A stretch of 7,362 bases of DNA. Origin: Bacteroidales bacterium. GTDB lineage: Bacteria; Bacteroidota; Bacteroidia; Bacteroidales; Muribaculaceae. Made by a program: the position numbers and the translations under genes. Shown one piece after another: positions 5,187 through 7,362 of this stretch. The first letter of the stretch is position 1. Each line of letters opens with the position of its first letter. The stretch spans positions 1 through 7,362 of the forward strand of contig SFMJ01000083.1 of the NCBI GenBank assembly GCA_004553095.1, given 5' to 3'. The notes beneath the pieces were generated by a model. The model did not search any database. It had not been told where the DNA came from and saw only the letters and a program-made list of their open reading frames with translations.

Positions 5187-6962
5187 CATACGTTCGGGCA
5201 TTTCGATGCCGAGCAGCGACATGGCGTCGCGGAGAGTGCGGGCGGTGACCCAGCAGATCAGCAGGCGCTGAGCGCGAACTTCGGCATCCTCTTCGCGGAG
5301 GATCGAATAGTCATGATAGAACTGATTGAACTCCTTGGCGAGAGCGTATGCATAATTGGCGATAAGAGCGGGAGAGCAATTCTTGCCGGCTTCAGCCACG
5401 ACGTTTCGGAAATCGTCGATCTTGCGGATGAGTTGCGCCTCCTTCTCATTGGGGACACCGGCGGGAGTAGCCATCGGGTCGAACTCGGGAGCCTTGCGAA
5501 GGACAGAGCGGATACGAGCGTAGGTATACTGGATGAACGGACCGGTGTTGCCGTTGAAATCGATCGACTCCTCGGGGTTGAAGAGCATATTCTTGCGGGG
5601 ATCCACCTTGAGGAGGAAATACTTCAGGGCACCCAGGCCGACGATTCGCGACACTTCGGCGGCCTCCTCAGCAGGCATATCGGCGAAACGTTCAGCGCTC
5701 ATCTCGGCAGCCGAAGAGATCATGGTGTCGATCAGATCGTCGGCATCGACGACAGTGCCTTCGCGCGACTTCATCTTGCCATTGGGGAGTTCGACCATGC
5801 CGTAAGAGAAGTGCATCAGATCCTTGCCCCACTTGAAGCCGAGGCGGTCGAGCAAAATCGAGAGCACCTGGAAGTGATAATTCTGTTCATTGCCCACGAC
5901 ATAGATCATACGATCGATGGGATAATCGCGATAACGGAGTTTGGCGGTGCCGATATCCTGAGTCATATATACGGAAGTGCCGTCAGCGCGGAGCAAGAGT
6001 TTATGGTCGAGGCCTTCTGCAGTGAGGTCAGCCCACACCGAGCCATCCTCCTTGCGATACATCTTACCCTCCTCGAGGCCCTTGAGCACGAGTTCCTTAC
6101 CCTCGAGATATGTTTGCGACTCATAATAGATCTTATCGAACGAGACGCCGAGGCGGGCGTAAGTTTCGTCGAAGCCGTCGTAAACCCAAGAGTTCATTTT
6201 CTCCCAGAGGGCACGCACTTCGGGGTCGCCCTGCTCCCACTTGCGGAGCATCTCGCGAGCCTCCTTCATAAGAGGAGAGAGTTCCTTAGCCTCATCTTCG
6301 GAGATATGTTTCTGTTCCATAATCTCCTTGACCTCCTCCTTGAAATGGCGGTCGAAAGCGACATAGAAATTACCGATAAGGTGGTCGCCCTTCAGGCCTG
6401 TGGATTGTGGAGTAGCCCCCTCGCCCCACTTCTGCCAAGCGAGCATCGACTTGCAGATATGGATACCACGGTCGTTTACGATATTGGTCTTAACGACGTT
6501 ATTGCCGTTAGCCTCGAGGATTCGAGCGAGCGAATAGCCGAGGAGGTTATTGCGCACATGGCCGAGGTGGAGAGGCTTATTGGTATTGGGCGAAGAATAC
6601 TCCACCATCACGAGTGGTGAATTCCGGTCAGCCTTACGGAAACCGAACTCGGGAGTAGCGGCTATATCATGGAGCAGATCGATCCAGAAATGGCGAGAGA
6701 TCGACAGATTGAGGAAACCCTTAACGACATTACACTCCTCGACGGCATCGAGGTTTTCGACCATCCAGTTTCCGATCTCAGTTGCAGTGGCATCGGGGGC
6801 CTTGCGAGAGATCTTGAGGATAGGGAAGACAACGATAGTCATATCGCCCTTAAACTCCTTGCGAGTGGCGGTGGGGGTGAGTAGAGAGGCATCGACGTCA
6901 GCGCCATAGAGATGATGCACAGCATCGGCGGCGCCGCGAGCCAGAATAGATTCAATTGACAT
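5184..6962 (-). CDS. argS: Arginyl-tRNA synthetase
   Basis: ArgRS charges tRNA-Arg with arginine using ATP; it is cytoplasmic, essential and usually monomeric. The 592-residue product has the usual bacterial length. The N-terminal additional domain, which recognises the tRNA D-loop, covers about 1-95. The class I catalytic core follows, with the HIGH motif as HLGHVRNN (132-139) preceded by VEYSSPNTNKPL, and a KMSK-like loop as GKMKSREGTVV (395-405). The core also holds YVVGNEQNYHFQ (354-365), typical of the family. The DALR-type helical anticodon-binding domain spans about 475-592, starting near GPFIQYTYARI and ending with the common C-terminal ERM. The ATG at 6962 starts the expected N-terminus. 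A TAACTTTG element about 30 bp upstream suggests a dedicated promoter, separated from the HU gene by a terminator. BI-1 lies downstream on the same strand. Confidence 0.98.
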   Translation of the reverse strand: MSIESILARGAADAVHHLYGADVDASLLTPTATRKEFKGDMTIVVFPILKISRKAPDATATEIGNWMVENLDAVEECNVVKGFLNLSISRHFWIDLLHDIAATPEFGFRKADRNSPLVMVEYSSPNTNKPLHLGHVRNNLLGYSLARILEANGNNVVKTNIVNDRGIHICKSMLAWQKWGEGATPQSTGLKGDHLIGNFYVAFDRHFKEEVKEIMEQKHISEDEAKELSPLMKEAREMLRKWEQGDPEVRALWEKMNSWVYDGFDETYARLGVSFDKIYYESQTYLEGKELVLKGLEEGKMYRKEDGSVWADLTAEGLDHKLLLRADGTSVYMTQDIGTAKLRYRDYPIDRMIYVVGNEQNYHFQVLSILLDRLGFKWGKDLMHFSYGMVELPNGKMKSREGTVVDADDLIDTMISSAAEMSAERFADMPAEEAAEVSRIVGLGALKYFLLKVDPRKNMLFNPEESIDFNGNTGPFIQYTYARIRSVLRKAPEFDPMATPAGVPNEKEAQLIRKIDDFRNVVAEAGKNCSPALIANYAYALAKEFNQFYHDYSILREEDAEVRAQRLLICWVTARTLRDAMSLLGIEMPERM

Positions 6963-6991
6963 TTACAAAAAGATATAATAGTTTGAATTTA

Positions 6992-6999
6992 CAAAGTTA
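6992..6999 (-). promoter_or_regulatory. Bacteroidetes -7 element for argS
   Basis: On the minus strand this reads TAACTTTG, a perfect TAnnTTTG match, about 30 bp before the argS ATG. The -33 region (near 7019-7022) is a T run rather than a clear TTTG. The surrounding spacer is very A+T rich, and the second heptamer array begins just upstream of the -33 position. Confidence 0.55.
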
Positions 7000-7027
7000 A
7001 ATAAAAAAACGGAAAAGTAAAAATCGA

Positions 7028-7083
7028 GAGTTAGTTATTAGTTATTAGATAATAGTTATTAGATAATAGATGGAAGTGATTGG
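7028..7083. repeat. Second 7-bp-periodic array, TTATTAG/ATAATAG type
   Basis: Read in steps of seven, the sequence is GAGTTAG, TTATTAG, TTATTAG, ATAATAG, TTATTAG, ATAATAG, then decaying ATGGAAG and TGATTGG. The clearest part is two exact 14-bp copies, 7042-7055 and 7056-7069. The period and the TTAG core are shared with the array at the left end of the window. It sits between the HU terminator and the argS promoter. Confidence 0.75.
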
Positions 7084-7091
7084 ATAAAGAG

Positions 7092-7129
7092 AAACCTTGG
7101 GGCATACCGTGTGGGATGCTCCAAGGCTT
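7092..7129 (-). terminator. Intrinsic terminator of the HU gene
   Basis: Read on the minus strand, AAGCCTTGG, a mismatched A and GCAT pair with ATGC, a mismatched C and CCAAGGTTT. The outer arm includes one G-U pair, and two inner C-G pairs close an ACAC loop. The stem is followed by TTTCTCTTT. It begins 30 bp after the HU stop codon. It should separate HU from argS transcription. Confidence 0.75.
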
Positions 7130-7159
7130 GTGATAGCGGGCGATGTAAGAGGAGAACTC

Positions 7160-7362
7160 TTACTTACCGAGTTCGGCAGCCGGTTTGAATTTCACGACTT
7201 TGCGAGCCGGGATAACGATCTTCTCCTTAGTCAGGGGATTGATGCCGGTACGTTCGGGTTTATCAACCACAGCGAAAGTACCGAAACCGATCAATTGCAC
7301 CTTGTCTTCATTTTTGAGGGCCTCTGCGATAGTCTCGAGAGTAGCCTCAAGAGCCTTCTTGG
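7160..7362 (-). CDS. hup: HU-family DNA-binding protein, 5' end outside window
   Basis: The last 66 residues of an HU-type histone-like nucleoid protein are present, running from KKALEATLETIAEAL to AAELGK and the TAA at 7160-7162. The frame is open to the window edge with no start codon, and alignment by eye to E. coli HU-beta suggests about 22 N-terminal residues are missing. Diagnostic segments are VQLIGFGTFAVVDKPER (saddle and start of the arm), TGINPLTKEKIVIP (the DNA-intercalating arm tip with its conserved Asn-Pro) and ARKVVKFKPAAEL (C-terminal helix). HU dimers bend and compact DNA with little sequence preference. The Ile in GINP replaces the Arg found in E. coli, which I recall as common in Bacteroidetes. 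The gene ends in its own terminator and is not cotranscribed with argS. Confidence 0.95.
   Translation of the reverse strand, partial: KKALEATLETIAEALKNEDKVQLIGFGTFAVVDKPERTGINPLTKEKIVIPARKVVKFKPAAELGK

Noticed and set aside
5175..6620. A 481-codon open frame on the plus strand, antisense to argS
   Set aside because: It is in codon register with argS, so it stays open simply because argS avoids TTA, CTA and TCA codons; its stop at 6618-6620 is the complement of an in-frame argS Ser TCA. ArgRS motifs are unmistakable on the minus strand, and the antisense product shows no recognisable domain.
7145..7163. GTAAGAG/CTCTTAC hairpin at the HU stop codon
   Set aside because: The stem is 7 bp with a 5-nt loop but no T tract follows. 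The better terminator lies at 7092-7129.

Overview
The window looks like core chromosome of a Bacteroidales bacterium, perhaps a Porphyromonas or Bacteroides relative. Four things suggest this: the protein families and their residues, the TAnnTTTG-type -7 promoter elements, start codons without a Shine-Dalgarno sequence but with A-rich leaders, and moderately G+C-rich genes separated by very A+T-rich spacers. The genus cannot be fixed from the sequence alone. I see no insertion sequence, phage gene, CRISPR array, tRNA or rRNA, and no gene-free stretch longer than about 210 bases.

Left block (1-1533, minus strand): a 7-bp tandem repeat array at the window edge, then a probable two-gene unit. 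Its promoter-proximal gene encodes a lipoprotein with an N-terminal DUF4369-like part and a thioredoxin-fold domain that has lost its CXXC. Nineteen bases downstream is a small SUI1/eIF1-like protein (YciH type). Divergent from this unit, across a roughly 200-bp A+T-rich spacer with back-to-back -7 elements, is pnp (1700-3997, plus strand). It encodes a full-length polynucleotide phosphorylase with an unusual arginine/glycine-rich repeat tail. The pnp leader is about 110 nt long and contains a possible 21-codon basic reading frame.

Middle: a perfect 17-bp hairpin (4017-4056) flanked by A and T tracts separates pnp from the convergent minus-strand genes, and can terminate transcription from both sides. 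Right block (4103-7362, all minus strand, listed in order of transcription): the end of an HU-family DNA-binding protein gene cut by the window edge, its terminator, a second 7-bp-periodic array, argS (arginyl-tRNA synthetase), a Bax-inhibitor-1 family membrane protein, and an 82-residue extremely acidic protein of unknown function.

Most of the content is housekeeping: RNA turnover (PNPase), translation (ArgRS, SUI1) and nucleoid structure (HU). The less understood parts are the redox-dead thioredoxin-like lipoprotein, the acidic protein next to the BI-1 channel gene, the PNPase tail, the pnp leader and the two heptamer arrays. I found no convincing multi-gene novel system.
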